From Sphingomicrobium arenosum (GTDB lineage: Bacteria; Pseudomonadota; Alphaproteobacteria; Sphingomonadales; Sphingomonadaceae), in assembly GCF_026157085.1 (NCBI RefSeq), contig NZ_JANPVN010000001.1, forward strand, positions 372,001 to 436,000: a DNA stretch of 64,000 nucleotides, read 5' to 3'. How positions within the stretch are numbered: position 1 is the stretch's first letter; each line of letters starts with the position of its first letter. This document shows positions 27,242 to 37,564 of this stretch, piece after piece. The notes below the pieces were generated by a model. That model was not told where the DNA came from, ran no database searches, and saw only the letters and a list, made by a program, of their open reading frames with translations. Both the position numbers and the translations under genes were made by a program.

Positions 27242-29641
27242 TTAGAAATGCCAACCGAACGCGGCGTTGACCGAATGATCTTCGACCAACGAGCCGATCT
27301 GACCGCGATAGTCGAGCTGGAACGACAGCCGTTCGGTGCCCTGCCAGCGCAGTCCGGCTTCAAGCAGTAGCGAGGTTGCATCGATCGGTGTGGCGATGGG
27401 CGCAAAGGCCGCCGCATCGTCCATGCCCTGCAGGCGGAAATTCCCGCTGATCGCATCACTGTCGACGAAATAGGCACCGCCCGAGGCGAAGAGCGACATC
27501 CGATCGGTGACCCGCTTACCGAGTTCAAGCTTGGGTGCGGCACTGACGTACCAGCGAGCCGAATTGTCGCTCTCGACCCCGAGCCCTTCGAGCCCGGCTT
27601 CATCGAAACTGCCAAAACCCAACCGCATCGCGCTGACATCCAGTTGCGGCCGGATCGAGACCCCGGCGAGCATGGTTTCGTAACCCACCCCCGCGGTGAC
27701 CTGGCGATAGTCGGTGCGCATCTGCGCGGTGCCGATCCCGGTCATGAAGATCGACTGGCGTCGTACCATGTCCAGTTGCTGCCACCCCAAGGTGGCGGCA
27801 AGCGAGAGACGGAGGTTGCCAAGGTCCTGGGTAAGGCCGCCCCCCGCGTTGGTGCTGAGGAAGGATTGGCCGAAATCGCTTGCATAGCCGAGCGCAATGC
27901 CGGCATCGGATGCGATCATCTGATAGTCGAGCGCGATCGTATCGGCGATGACCAATCCATTGTCGGTGCCCGATCCGCCGGTCGAGACGAGGATGACGGG
28001 TTCGGCATCCTCCAACCAGTTGAGCGTGACGACTAATTCGCCTGCGACGAATGCGTTGCCGGTCGCATCGATACGATCCGAGGCGTAGGGGCCGAAAGCG
28101 ACGTCATAATAAACGGTGCCACCGGCTTCCTGGATGAAGTCTCCATCCAGTGCGACCTGGCTGATGACGCCGGTCCCGAAGAAGATATTGTCGCTGTCTT
28201 CGATCGCCCCGATCTCGCGGGTTTCACCAGCGAGGAGGTCGACGGGATAGCTTGACGACGCGCGCCCGAGGAAAAGCTCTCCCTGGTTGCGGAACGTCCC
28301 GCTACCGTCGCCATCGGCAAGGTCGAGCGTGTCGATCGTCACGAAGCTCGCATCGGCGCTGTTGACGACCTCGTTGTTCCCGCCGCCGAGATAGATGTTC
28401 CCGACCGTGATACCATCGTTGATGAGGCGGTCATTCCCATCGGTGCCGGTCATCGCGACGCCCGAGACAGCGCTCAGGGTCGATGCGACGGTGACGACAT
28501 TGTCGTTGCCACCGATCAGCGCGATCCCCACGCCGTTCCCGGCACCGCCGCGAACACCACCGAGGATGGTAGCGCTAATGTCGCCGCGCGCATCGAGCGC
28601 GCTGCTCTCGAGCCTCATGCCGACGGAGTCCATGCCGTTGGCGAAGATCATTCCCGCAACATCGAGCGAGATCGATCCGCTCTCGCCATCGGCGACGCTC
28701 GCGAGATCGAGCCCGACCGAATGGTCGCCGTGCATGACGACATTTCCGCCGATATCGACCGCGATGTCGCCGCTGGAAACACTACCGCGGGAGGCAAGAG
28801 CGATCGCCGTCGACAAATCGCCGGCCATCTCGGCGCTGCCAGCAAGGCTGACCCCGATGTCGCCTGCCGCGCCATCACTGGCGAGGCTTTCGAAGTGGAA
28901 ACCGCTCGAGGCTTCGCCGAGCATCAGCAGGTCACCGCCAATGCTTGCCGTGAGCGCGCCGCCGTTGCGACCCGAACTGCTCACCAACATCGCCGTTGCA
29001 CTAAGACCCTCGGCATAAAGAGAGCCGCCGATGACGATATCCACGTCACCACCGTCACCGAGACCGCCCGCGCTGCCGGCGAAATGCCCATCGACGAAAC
29101 CGCCGCCGCCGCCGAGCGACTGGGCGACCAGTCCGATCGCGCCGTCCCCCAGCGTGGCGACATCGCCCCCGACGCTAGCGTTGATTGAACCGCCATTACC
29201 CTGTTTGTCGTCCGACAGGGTGACCGAGGCCGTCGCGATCTCGCCGAAGACCGCACCCCCGCCACCGCCGATGCTCTGCATGACGATACCATGCGCGCCA
29301 TTGCCCTGCGTAATGACCGAGCCTTCGACGGCGATATCGAGCATGCCGCCGTTGCCGATGGCGCCATCGGTGCCGCCAAACCGTACATCGGCGCTTTCCA
29401 CGCCATTGAAACGGGCATCGCCGCCACCGCTGCTGATCGATTGGACGACCAGCCCGATAGCGCCGTTGCCTGCCGTCATCACGTCGCCGCCGAGCGCGAA
29501 ATCTACCGCGCCGCCGTGGTTGGCGATGCCGCCCTGTGCGCCAAAGGTGAGGTCGGCCGAAGCCCCGCTGTTCCGATCGGTGTCGATGGCGAGGCGTTCG
29601 ACCTCGGCCGTGGCCTTTTCCGAAGCGAACGATTTCGGCAC
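27242..29641 (-). pseudogene. Autotransporter with intact beta-barrel but missing N-terminus
   Basis: About 790 residues read without interruption. The N-terminal part is passenger made of repeats such as GNGAHGIVMQSIGGGGG and GDGAIGLVAQSLGGGGG, typical of large autotransporters. The last 280 residues are an autotransporter barrel ending in AAFGWHF (aromatic C-terminus needed for outer-membrane insertion). There is no signal peptide: the readable passenger stops at about 29600-29640, where it abuts the inverted YadA-type remnant, and the only ATG available lies in that junction. The gene therefore probably lost its 5' part in a rearrangement and cannot be exported as it stands. Confidence 0.75.
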
Positions 29642-30729
29642 GGCCGTGGGCTACGATGCCCTGGCTTTCGGCGTCGGCGCGGTCGCCATGGGGTACGGAG
29701 CCGATGCGCTTTACGACTATACCGTAGCGATCGGCTTTGGCTCATCGGCCAACGGCAATGATGCGATGGCGATCGGCTATAACACTGATGCCGACGGTAA
29801 TGCCGCGATCGCCATCGGGGCCCTAGCGGATGCCATCGGCAATTTTACGACCGCTATCGGCGACAATGCGAATGCCGAGGGCACGGCTTCGAGTGCTTTC
29901 GGTGCCTCGGCCAATGCGGTCGGTTCGTCTTCGAGCGCTTTCGGTGCGACGGCTTCGGCCACTGGCGCTAGCGCGACTGCCGTCGGCGCGGGTTCGCTTT
30001 CGGAAGGGGACCTCACGACGAGTGTCGGGACGACCGCCAAAGGCGCTCGGAAACAGTTCGACCGCCGTCGGCGCGACTGCCAGCGCGTCGGCGATCCAGT
30101 CGACCGCGGTCGGCGTCGGTGCCGAAGCCGAAGGCGTCCAGTCGATGGCGCTCGGCGCCTATTCCGAAGCCGGCGCGGATGGCTCGATCGCCATCGGCAC
30201 CGGCGCCCAGACGGGCGATGAAGCGACCAACAGTGTCGCGCTCTGCTATGGTTCGGAAGCGACTGAGGCGAACACCGTCTCGATCGGTGCGGTCGGGAGC
30301 GAGCGTCGTCTCACCAATGTCGCCGCCGGGATCAACGATACCGACGCGGTCAACATGGCGCAGCTGTCGCAATTCTACGACGCCGTCGATGGATTTGCGG
30401 ATACGACCTCGGCCATGCTCGACGATCATGAAAGCCGGATCGTCGCGCTCGAGAATGTCACGTTCAACCTTGGCGAGACCCTCGGCCGTCTGGACGAGGA
30501 AATCGACGGGTCGACCGCGGTCGCCGTTGCCATGACCGGCAATGCCCTCATCCCCGGCAAGCAGTTTGCGATGACCGGCAATGTCGGCACCTACAACGGC
30601 GCCTGGGCGGCCTCGCTCCAGCTCGGCGCGATGGTGGCCAAGGACATGGCCGTCAATGCCGGCATTGCGACCGGCTTCAACAAGGGCGGCAAGACCGGCG
30701 CGCGCGTCGGCTTCACCCTCGGCTGGTAA
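29622..30729 (+). pseudogene. YadA-type trimeric autotransporter adhesin, 5' truncated and frameshifted
   Basis: From about 29622 the plus strand encodes YadA head repeats (NDFGTAVGYDALAFG, AVAMGYGADAL, AMAIGYNTDADG). At about 30045 the sense shifts one frame (GTTAKGA then GNSSTAVGATASAS) and continues to the stalk (ERRLTNVAAGINDTDAVNMA) and the YadA anchor (membrane strands ending GARVGFTLGW, stop 30729). The anchor itself is complete. No signal peptide or start exists upstream: the reading runs straight into the opposite-strand autotransporter remnant. Both defects make the gene non-functional unless the sequence has an indel error. Confidence 0.78.
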
Positions 30730-30740
30730 GCAGATGAGTG

Positions 30741-30771
30741 GGCGGCGCGGCGTCGGGAGACGCCCGCCGCC
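30741..30771 (+). terminator. Hairpin after the YadA anchor
   Basis: GGCGGC-GC-GGCGTC, loop GGGA, GACGCC-C-GCCGCC: two six-pair stems with a small internal bulge, 12 nt after the stop at 30729. No T run follows, so termination strength is uncertain. Confidence 0.4.
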
Positions 30772-30826
30772 TTATCCCCCCGATCTTTCTTGCCGCGCTA
30801 TCGACGGCTCGCGCGACGGTCGACCG

Positions 30827-32077
30827 TCAGACCCCACCGCCGATTGCCAGCGCCGTCGAGCGCGATATTCCGCAGGCCTCACCCGAGCTTATGGCCCGAG
30901 TGGGAAGATACTGTTCGCGCGGTTGTCCCGAGGGCGAGAAGAGTTTTTCGGTGGGCAGGGTGATCGTGAAGGTCGCACCGGGAACGTCGAAGGTCTCGAC
31001 CGCGCCCTTGAGCCGCGCCATCGCGCTGCCCCGGACCTCGGCGCCCATAGCGTGCATGCCGATGGCGAGCCCTTCCCCCATCGACCCGGTCCAGCGCCCG
31101 ACGAGGATGGTGGGAAGCGTCGCCCGATACTTGCCGGCGCGCGGCAGGACCTGCTCCTGCCACTGCCGCGCGATGCCCGTTTCTCGCCTGTCGACCGGCC
31201 GTCGATGCACCTGATAGACCCGGGGGCGATCGACGAACCATCCCATGATCGCACGCGCCACGACCGTATTGCCGCCCGACGGAGTGTCCCTGAGGTCGAG
31301 GAAGAGGCTGCGGTCGTCGGGAATGCCCGCCATCGCCCGATCGAAGGCCTCGATCGTTTCCATGTCGCCGAGACTGTTGTTGAAGCGGATCACCGCCATC
31401 TCATCGGCAATGCACAGGTCGATGGGCGGGCGGGGCTCGTCTTCGAGCGAATAGAGCGAGGGCAATTCGACGTGCCGCAAACCTCCCGATGGGTCGCGAA
31501 GCGTGAGGCGCCGCGACCGGTCACGCCGTCCGGCGACGAGGACCCGTGCGGCATAGGCGGCGCGCTCGCCGACCGGCGCCAGCCCGAGATCGGCCTAGAA
31601 GGCATGGACGGCCGGCGCGATGCGAATGCCATCGACCGCCACGAGCCGGGTGCCTTTCTCGACGCCTACCTTGGCGGCGGGGCTTCCCGCTCGCACGGCG
31701 TCGATGACGAACTCACCGTCCCGCTTGATGATCTACAGGTCCGTGAAGCTGCGCACCAACGACCAGCTGTCGCGGAACGAGCGACCGGTGATCGCATGAT
31801 GATCGGCCAGCGTTGCAAGGCGAATCTCCGCATAGGCCAGCAGCGAGCGCTCGTCTTGAACCTCTCGCCGCAGCCTTTCCAGCACGGCGGATTGGGGCAG
31901 GGCGCCCCCGGGCAAGTCGTCGAGATAAGCGTATTGGTGGCTGATCAACGCATCCAGCTCTTGCGCCAGTTGGGCCGGGGGGCGGCCAGCCGGGGCCGCG
32001 CCGGAAAGCGCCAGTGCGCCTGCCACGACCGTCAATCGCGCGACGATCGCTGTCGCCGAGCCGGAGACAAATGCCAT
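30827..32077 (-). pseudogene. S41 family peptidase broken by two in-frame amber codons
   Basis: Start at 32077 with signal peptide (VVAGALALSGAAPAG). A single reading frame runs to 30827 and encodes an N-terminal helical domain, a PDZ domain (KRDGEFVIDAVRAGSPAAKV) and an S41 core (SLFLDLRDTPSGGNTV; ILVGRWTGSMGEGLAIGM with the nucleophile Ser), but it is cut by TAG at 31733-31735 (TDL*IIKRDG) and TAG at 31595-31597 (AVHAF*ADLG). Both fit positions where Trp (TGG) is common in the family. An intact S41 gene lies 8 nt upstream, so the pair was an operon. Partial products would be 114 and about 217 residues. Confidence 0.8.
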
Positions 32078-32085
32078 GGCTCGCC

Positions 32086-33216
32086 TCAGGGCTCGACCTT
32101 GGCGGCGAGGGCGTCGCGCTCATCTTCGGGGACCCCCAGTCGCTCGAGCGCGACGCCCAGCGCCGAGCCGCTGCCGACGGCGATGTCGGGCGACACGCCG
32201 GTTCCTTCCCAGCCGATGCCATTGGCAGGATCGTAGGTGCGTCCCGCCGGGACGAAGGCTTGGAAGGTCTGGCTGATCGGGATGATCCCGCCGAAATTGC
32301 CAGCGCCTCTCGTCGTCTCTCCCACGAGCAGGCCGCGTCCCATTTTCTTGACGGCGAGCGCGAGATGCTCGGCGGCCGAGCCGGTGGTGGGGGACGTCAG
32401 CAGGATGAGCGCCGTGTCCGCGAGTTTGGGTTCTGCCGCGGGCATGGCGCGGTGCATGAGGCGGACGCTGGTTTCGGGGCTGTCGATGCGCATTAGGTTC
32501 GGCCCTTCTGCGAAGGGGCCGCCGTCCATCTCGAAGACCTGCCGCCGGATTTCCATGACGAGCAGGTCGGTGGTCTCGGTCAGGAGGTGGGAGAAGAGGA
32601 AATCGATCTCGCGCAAGCCGCCGCCCCGATTGTGGCGCAGGTCGATGATGAGAGCGCTCGGGACATGGTTCGGTCGCAGCAGGTCGTCCAGCTGTCGCAT
32701 GGTCGCCTCGTCGCCCCACAAGCTGTCGAAGCGAAGATAGTGGATGCCATGGCCAAGCTGCTCGGACGACAGGAGCGACGACGGCGGCATGTCCATCGAC
32801 GGCCCGGCATCGCCGGGGCCGCCCGGTCCGCCGCCTTGTTGCCTGACTTCCAAGCGCAGGTGGCGATCTTCGTGGATCGAGCGCAATTCATCGGTGATAC
32901 GCTGCGCGAAGACGGCGGGATCCGGCGCGACGTCGTCGAGGCGCTCGGCGCGGTCACGCAGGAATGCGGCATACCGCTCGCCCTCGCTCGGGAGCACATA
33001 CATCTGCTCGAGCAAGTCCGCCAATTGGAGAAGCGCGAGCCGCCGCTCCGCCGCCGGGGTCGTCGCGCCGACCTGCTCGGCAACTGCCGGACGGGCGGTG
33101 ACGTCGCGCGCGTCAGCGGTAGCGCAGGCCGAGATGGTGGCGGCCAGCGCAACGCTGAGGGCGCCGCGAACCGGACGCGATGCGGCGAACGGGCGAAGAG
33201 GTCGTGTCTTGGTCAT
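32086..33216 (-). CDS. S41 family peptidase, putative lipoprotein
   Basis: 376 residues. The N-terminus has a signal with a lipobox-like ATISAC. The S41 core is recognisable by SALIIDLRHNRGGGLREID and TALILLTSPTTGSAAEHLAL (Ser nucleophile) and GVSPDIAV near the end. No PDZ domain is evident. The domain order (helical N-terminal domain, then protease) is that of S41 hydrolases in sphingomonads, often of unknown substrate. First of two genes; the second is now a pseudogene. Divided from the MarR gene upstream by 47 nt. Confidence 0.82.
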   Translation of the reverse strand: MTKTRPLRPFAASRPVRGALSVALAATISACATADARDVTARPAVAEQVGATTPAAERRLALLQLADLLEQMYVLPSEGERYAAFLRDRAERLDDVAPDPAVFAQRITDELRSIHEDRHLRLEVRQQGGGPGGPGDAGPSMDMPPSSLLSSEQLGHGIHYLRFDSLWGDEATMRQLDDLLRPNHVPSALIIDLRHNRGGGLREIDFLFSHLLTETTDLLVMEIRRQVFEMDGGPFAEGPNLMRIDSPETSVRLMHRAMPAAEPKLADTALILLTSPTTGSAAEHLALAVKKMGRGLLVGETTRGAGNFGGIIPISQTFQAFVPAGRTYDPANGIGWEGTGVSPDIAVGSGSALGVALERLGVPEDERDALAAKVEP

Positions 33217-33263
33217 GAAATTCCTCGATGACGATGGTGCCGTTCCCGGGAACAGGCGGGAAA

Positions 33264-33758
33264 TTACGTGGTCGGCAGTCTTTCAGGGGCGAATTGTTCG
33301 GCAAATCTCGACCGATAGTCCTGGTGCTTGAGCGCCTTCGCCATGGCGTCGAGCGCGGCGACAAGGTCGCAGCCGATCTCCTCGAACAGACGGCGATTGA
33401 CGATGGCAACATCGTCCATGAAGTGGTCGAGAATCTCCCATTGCTCGACCCCCAAGGAGGTGAGCTGATACTCGCTGCGCCGTCCATCGTTCGGGTCGGC
33501 CGTCTTGGTCGCCAGCCCCTGTTGCACCAGCCGTTGCAGCCGCTGGGCAATGAGCTGGTGCGACTGGCCGAGCTGGCGCGCGATCTCGGTGAGCGACCGG
33601 CGGGTGCCGGGGGCAAGGGCGTGGAGGGTCGAGGTCCCCTCCACGGGCATGACGAGGCCGCGCGCGGCATGCACTTGCGCAATCTGCTGCGTGGCAAGGG
33701 CGAGGACGTCCTGAAGACGTTTTCCCAGATACCCTTCGTCGTCGAACGATCTACTCAT
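33264..33758 (-). CDS. MarR family transcriptional regulator
   Basis: 164 residues from the ATG at 33758; longer in-frame starts give an unlikely leader. Winged-helix core: RRSLTEIARQLGQSHQLIAQRLQRL as HTH, followed by the wing TADPNDGRRSEYQLT with the family-typical DxRR. It is divergent from a TolC-HlyD-ABC-2 export operon, the usual arrangement for a local repressor that responds to the exported compound. A palindromic site lies between the genes. Confidence 0.87.
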   Translation of the reverse strand: MSRSFDDEGYLGKRLQDVLALATQQIAQVHAARGLVMPVEGTSTLHALAPGTRRSLTEIARQLGQSHQLIAQRLQRLVQQGLATKTADPNDGRRSEYQLTSLGVEQWEILDHFMDDVAIVNRRLFEEIGCDLVAALDAMAKALKHQDYRSRFAEQFAPERLPTT

Positions 33759-33773
33759 GTTGGTCGTATCTCC

Positions 33774-33799
33774 GCAATCAATTGCGCAACTACTTGCAT
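33774..33799. promoter_or_regulatory. Candidate MarR operator
   Basis: GCAATCAATTGC (33774-33785) with arms GCAAT/ATTGC, overlapping the palindrome TTGCGCAA (33782-33789), 15 nt upstream of the MarR start codon and on the export operon side. Position and symmetry fit autoregulation. Confidence 0.45.
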
Positions 33800-33975
33800 A
33801 AATGGTGGGGGCGCGCAAGAACTGCAGGATCTCGCTGCGAAACAGAGATTGTCGTGGCGCGAGGCGTCTCCTGTTCGGAACGCTTGCCCGAGACGCGGGT
33901 TGGGGTCTCGGGGAGCCCGGTAACGGTGTCGCAAGGCTGACGGTTCCTGCCGCAATGATGGGGTCGGGACAGGTG

Positions 33976-35454
33976 ATGGCCATTCACTGTAGACGGATGA
34001 TGATCGCGGCGATCGCTTCTGTGCAGGCGCTCGCGGGACCGGCTCTTGCGCAGCAGTCGCTCAGCTGGACGCAGGCCGAACGCCTTCACGAGGCGGCAGC
34101 GCCGCTCGCGCGTGCCGCCGAGCATGAGGCGAAGGCTGCCGAATTGACCGAGCGTTCGCTCGACAGCTTGCGACGGCCGAGCGTGACCCTGTCGGCGCAG
34201 GCCATCGCCTATGAGAAGACACTCTCGGTCGATCTCGACGGACTGCGCGAGCGCACCGCTGCCGGATTCGGCCCCTATCTCGACGGCCTGCCCGGGCAAT
34301 TTCCGACCGACTTTCAGGGGATCGCAGCGGATGTCGCGAGCCGCATAGACGCCGCGCTTCCGGGGCTACTCGAGACCATCCCGGACACGGTCGACTACAC
34401 GGCCGACGGTGTGCTCATACGCCCGTCGGTGAGTGCTTTCCTGCCGCTCTATACGGGGGGTGCGATCCCGGCCGTGCAGGAGGGGGCGGGGGCGGCAGCG
34501 CGGGCGGCACGGGCCCGCGTCGATGCGGCGCGCAACCTCGGACGCGTCAATCTCGCCCGTGCCTATTTCGGGCAAGTGCTGGCCGAGGGGCTCGAAGCCG
34601 CGGCGCGCGACCAGCTCGAGGCGATGGATGCGCATCTGTCCAACACCGAGGCGCTCTTTCGCGCCGGCGTCTTGCCGCGCCGCCGCGTCCTCGAGGTTCA
34701 GGTGGTACGCGATGCCGCCGCGCGCAATGTCGAGCGCGCCAGCCTCGATCGCGCCCGCGCACAGGCCGCGCTGGCGCGCCAGATCGACCAGGAGGGGGCG
34801 GTCGATGTCGCCACGCCGCTGTTCGTGCATTCGGCGCCGCTCGCGCCTGCCGACAGCTATACCGCCGCCGCCACCGCCGAGCATCCTCGCGTGCGCGAGG
34901 CGCAGGCGTTGCAGGGCGTGGCCGATGCCGCGGTAGACCTGGCCCGCGCCCGTAATCGACCGCAGGCCTATGCGTTCGGCAATTACGGCATCAATGGTAC
35001 CGATAACGGCGTGAGCGAGCCAGATTGGGTTGCCGGCGTGGGCGTGCGCTGGGCGCTGCTCACGCCCGTCTCGCGCGCCAAGACCGAGGCCGCTGCGCGC
35101 GAACGCGCCGCCGCCGCGCGCGCCGGCGAGGACGCCGCCCGTCGTAGCGTCGAGGCCGAGATCGAGGACGCCTGGGCCCTCGCCGAAGCCGCCCGCCGCA
35201 GCTTCCTCTCGCTCGAGAGTTCGCTCGCGGCCGCGCAGGAGAATGTTCGCGTCGCCGACCTCGCCTTCCGCGCCGGAGAGGGCACGGCGAGCGACCTGCT
35301 CGACGCGCGCGCGGCGCTGTCCAGCGCGCGCACCCAGCGGCTCGCCGCGGCCTATGAATATGATGTCGCGCTCGCGGTGCTGATGGCCGCGAGCGGGACG
35401 ATGGACCAATATGCCGACGCCATCGCGCGCGCGGACAAGAGGATCGCCCCGTGA
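33976..35454 (+). CDS. TolC-family outer-membrane efflux protein
   Basis: 492 residues from the ATG at 33976, chosen because a signal peptide starts there (MMIAAIASVQALAGPALAQQ). The mature protein is built of long Ala/Glu/Arg-rich helices with two OEP repeats (ARAARARVDAARNLGRVNLA; GEGTASDLLDARAALSSART), as expected for the trimeric periplasmic tunnel and barrel. It is the outer-membrane part of the tripartite exporter encoded by the next three genes, with which it shares a GTGA overlap. A 217-nt leader separates it from the MarR start. Confidence 0.88.
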   Translation: MAIHCRRMMIAAIASVQALAGPALAQQSLSWTQAERLHEAAAPLARAAEHEAKAAELTERSLDSLRRPSVTLSAQAIAYEKTLSVDLDGLRERTAAGFGPYLDGLPGQFPTDFQGIAADVASRIDAALPGLLETIPDTVDYTADGVLIRPSVSAFLPLYTGGAIPAVQEGAGAAARAARARVDAARNLGRVNLARAYFGQVLAEGLEAAARDQLEAMDAHLSNTEALFRAGVLPRRRVLEVQVVRDAAARNVERASLDRARAQAALARQIDQEGAVDVATPLFVHSAPLAPADSYTAAATAEHPRVREAQALQGVADAAVDLARARNRPQAYAFGNYGINGTDNGVSEPDWVAGVGVRWALLTPVSRAKTEAAARERAAAARAGEDAARRSVEAEIEDAWALAEAARRSFLSLESSLAAAQENVRVADLAFRAGEGTASDLLDARAALSSARTQRLAAAYEYDVALAVLMAASGTMDQYADAIARADKRIAP

Positions 35455-36464
35455 GCTCATCCGAAAATGCATCGCTGTCGCTGTCGCCCGGCAAACGTCG
35501 TCTCGCCATTGCCATTTTCGGCGCCATCGCGCTCCTGCTGGCGCTCGGCCTGTGGCTCGCGGGGCGCCCGTCCGAGCCACCGCTCCAGGGCGAAGTGGAA
35601 GTCCGCGAGGTCAATGTCGCTGCCAAGATCGCCGGGACCGCCGGAGCGCCGCGCGTCGAGGAGGGGGACGAGGTGGCCAAGGGCGAGCTGTTGCTGACGA
35701 TCGAGGCGCCGCTGGTCGGGGCGGCGCAGCAGCAGAGCGAGGCGTTGCTCGAGACCGCGCAAGCGCTGCAATCGATCGCCGAGGAAGGCGTGCGCCCCGA
35801 GGATATCGCCTCACTGCGCGCGGTTGCCGAGGCGGCCGATGCGCAGGCCCAACTCGCCCGCGTGTCTGCGCGCCGTGCCGAAACGCTTTATGCCGACGGC
35901 GTCATCGCGGCGCAGCGGCGCGACGAGGCGCGTGCCTTCGCGACCAGCACCGCAGCCAATGCTCGCGCTGCGAATCTGCAATATCGCAAGGCCGTCGAGG
36001 GCGCGCGCACGCAGACGAGACGCGCCGCCGATGCGCAGGTCGCGCTGGCCAGCGGGGGGCGACAGGCGACCGACGTCCTCGGGCGCGACCAGCAGATTGC
36101 GGCGCCGATCGCCGGGCAGGTCGCGCGCCGCCTCGTCGAGGAAGGGGAAGTCATCGCCCCCGCCATCCCCTTGTTCCAGATCGTCGATCTCGATCATCCA
36201 TGGGTCCGCCTCTCGGTGCGCGAAAGTCGGCTTCCGGGGCTGCGTCGCGGCAGCGTGCTCGAAGGCGATATCCCGGCACTCGGGCTCGAAGGCGTGGGGT
36301 TTCGCGTCACCAAGGTCTCGGCGCTCGGCGAGTTCGCGACCAGCCGCGCTACGCGCCAATCGTCGGGCTATGACGAGCGGAGTTTCGAACTGCATCTCGA
36401 GCCGGTCGAGAAGGTCGACGGGCTGCGCCCCGGCATGAGCGTGCTGTTCGACCCCGACGGATGA
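35451..36464 (+). CDS. HlyD-family periplasmic adaptor
   Basis: 337 residues: short cytosolic tail, one TM helix (IAIFGAIALLLALGLWLAG), a first lipoyl half (VNVAAKIAGTAGAPRVEEGD), a long coiled-coil hairpin (about 90-220), the second lipoyl half (IAAPIAGQVARRLVEEGE) and a beta-barrel domain. This is the YhiI/EmrA type of membrane-fusion protein, which links the inner-membrane permeases to TolC. GTG start inside the tolC-like stop; overlaps the next gene by 4 nt. Confidence 0.9.
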   Translation: MSSSENASLSLSPGKRRLAIAIFGAIALLLALGLWLAGRPSEPPLQGEVEVREVNVAAKIAGTAGAPRVEEGDEVAKGELLLTIEAPLVGAAQQQSEALLETAQALQSIAEEGVRPEDIASLRAVAEAADAQAQLARVSARRAETLYADGVIAAQRRDEARAFATSTAANARAANLQYRKAVEGARTQTRRAADAQVALASGGRQATDVLGRDQQIAAPIAGQVARRLVEEGEVIAPAIPLFQIVDLDHPWVRLSVRESRLPGLRRGSVLEGDIPALGLEGVGFRVTKVSALGEFATSRATRQSSGYDERSFELHLEPVEKVDGLRPGMSVLFDPDG

Positions 36465-37564
36465 ACGCCTTTGCCGACGCCTTCTTCCGCGAGGCCGCGC
36501 ATATCGCGCGCGACCGTTGGGACCGGGCACTGCTGTTCGTCATGCCCGCGCTGTTGCTTGGGATGATGGCCGCGATGCTGCTGGCCGGGTCGCCGCGCGA
36601 CCTGCCCGTCGGCATGATCGCTCCCGACACGCCCGCGGCCCGTGAAGTCGCCCGAGCGATCGACGGCACCGACGCCGTCGAGGTCGTCGCACGCCCCGCC
36701 AACGAGGCAGAGGCGCTGTCGCTCGTGCGGTCCGGCACCATCGTCGCCTTCCTCGAATGGCCGGCGAGCGAGGGGCAGCCGCCGCGCGTCAGCTACAATG
36801 CGTCCTACCTGTCGGCGGGAAGCATTGCCGAGCGGGGGATTGCCTCGGCGTTGTCGGTGGTCGCGGTCGAACGGGCGCTCGATGCCGGGGGCGCGTCCGG
36901 GCTGGCGCTGGTGCGGGCCAATCCGCCTCGCCTGTCGGTCTCCCTGCTCGGCAATCCCGGGGCGAGCTTCGAATGGTATCTGCAAGCGCTGGTCGATCCC
37001 GCCATCCTGCACCTGCTCGTGGCCTGCGCGACCGCGATGGCGATGGGGCGCGAGCTGGCGGCGGGACGGCTAGGGCCCTGGGCGCGCGCCGCTGGCCGCC
37101 CCGCCGCGACCCTTATCGGCAAGCTCGCCCCTTACGTCCTCGTCGCCAGCGGGTGGGGCGCGGTGTGGATGATCTGGATCGCCGGCGTGCGGGGCTGGGC
37201 GCCCGAGGGAAGCCTGCTGCTCGTTATGATCGGCCAATCGCTGCTGTATGCCGCGACGGCGGCGATCTCCGCCCTGCTGGTCGCCGCCACGCGCGAAACC
37301 AGCACCGCGCTCGCGGCCAGCGCGGTCTATGCCGGGTCGGCGCTGGCCTATTCGGGAGGGAGCCTGCCGGTGGGCGGCGCCTCGCTGCTGGCGCGCGGGT
37401 GGAGCGAAGCCTTGCCCTTCACCCACTATCTCGACCTGCAGATGGATCAGTGGCTGGGGGCGCCCGCCTCGCTGGCGCTTGCGGACATCGGGCTGCTGGC
37501 CCTCTACGTCGTTGTCCCGGGCGCGGCGGCGGTGGCCCTGCTCAAGCGGGAACGGGCGGCATGA
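36461..37564 (+). CDS. ABC-2 type permease (first of pair)
   Basis: 367 residues: one N-terminal TM helix (ALLFVMPALLLGMMAAMLLAG), a long periplasmic domain with LPVGMIAPDTPAA and AISYN-type segments, then five TM helices in the C-terminal half. This is the YhhJ/YbhR-like ABC-2 architecture. ABC-2 permeases need an ATP-binding subunit, which is not encoded in the operon. The next permease is homologous (the same APDTPAAREVAR/VDEEGSEATRRI element) and the two probably form a heterodimer. Confidence 0.87.
   Translation: MNAFADAFFREAAHIARDRWDRALLFVMPALLLGMMAAMLLAGSPRDLPVGMIAPDTPAAREVARAIDGTDAVEVVARPANEAEALSLVRSGTIVAFLEWPASEGQPPRVSYNASYLSAGSIAERGIASALSVVAVERALDAGGASGLALVRANPPRLSVSLLGNPGASFEWYLQALVDPAILHLLVACATAMAMGRELAAGRLGPWARAAGRPAATLIGKLAPYVLVASGWGAVWMIWIAGVRGWAPEGSLLLVMIGQSLLYAATAAISALLVAATRETSTALAASAVYAGSALAYSGGSLPVGGASLLARGWSEALPFTHYLDLQMDQWLGAPASLALADIGLLALYVVVPGAAAVALLKRERAA

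Noticed and set aside
26864..27254. Short minus-strand frames near the truncated tRNA
   Set aside because: Arg/Ser-rich translations without a ribosome-binding site or known pattern.
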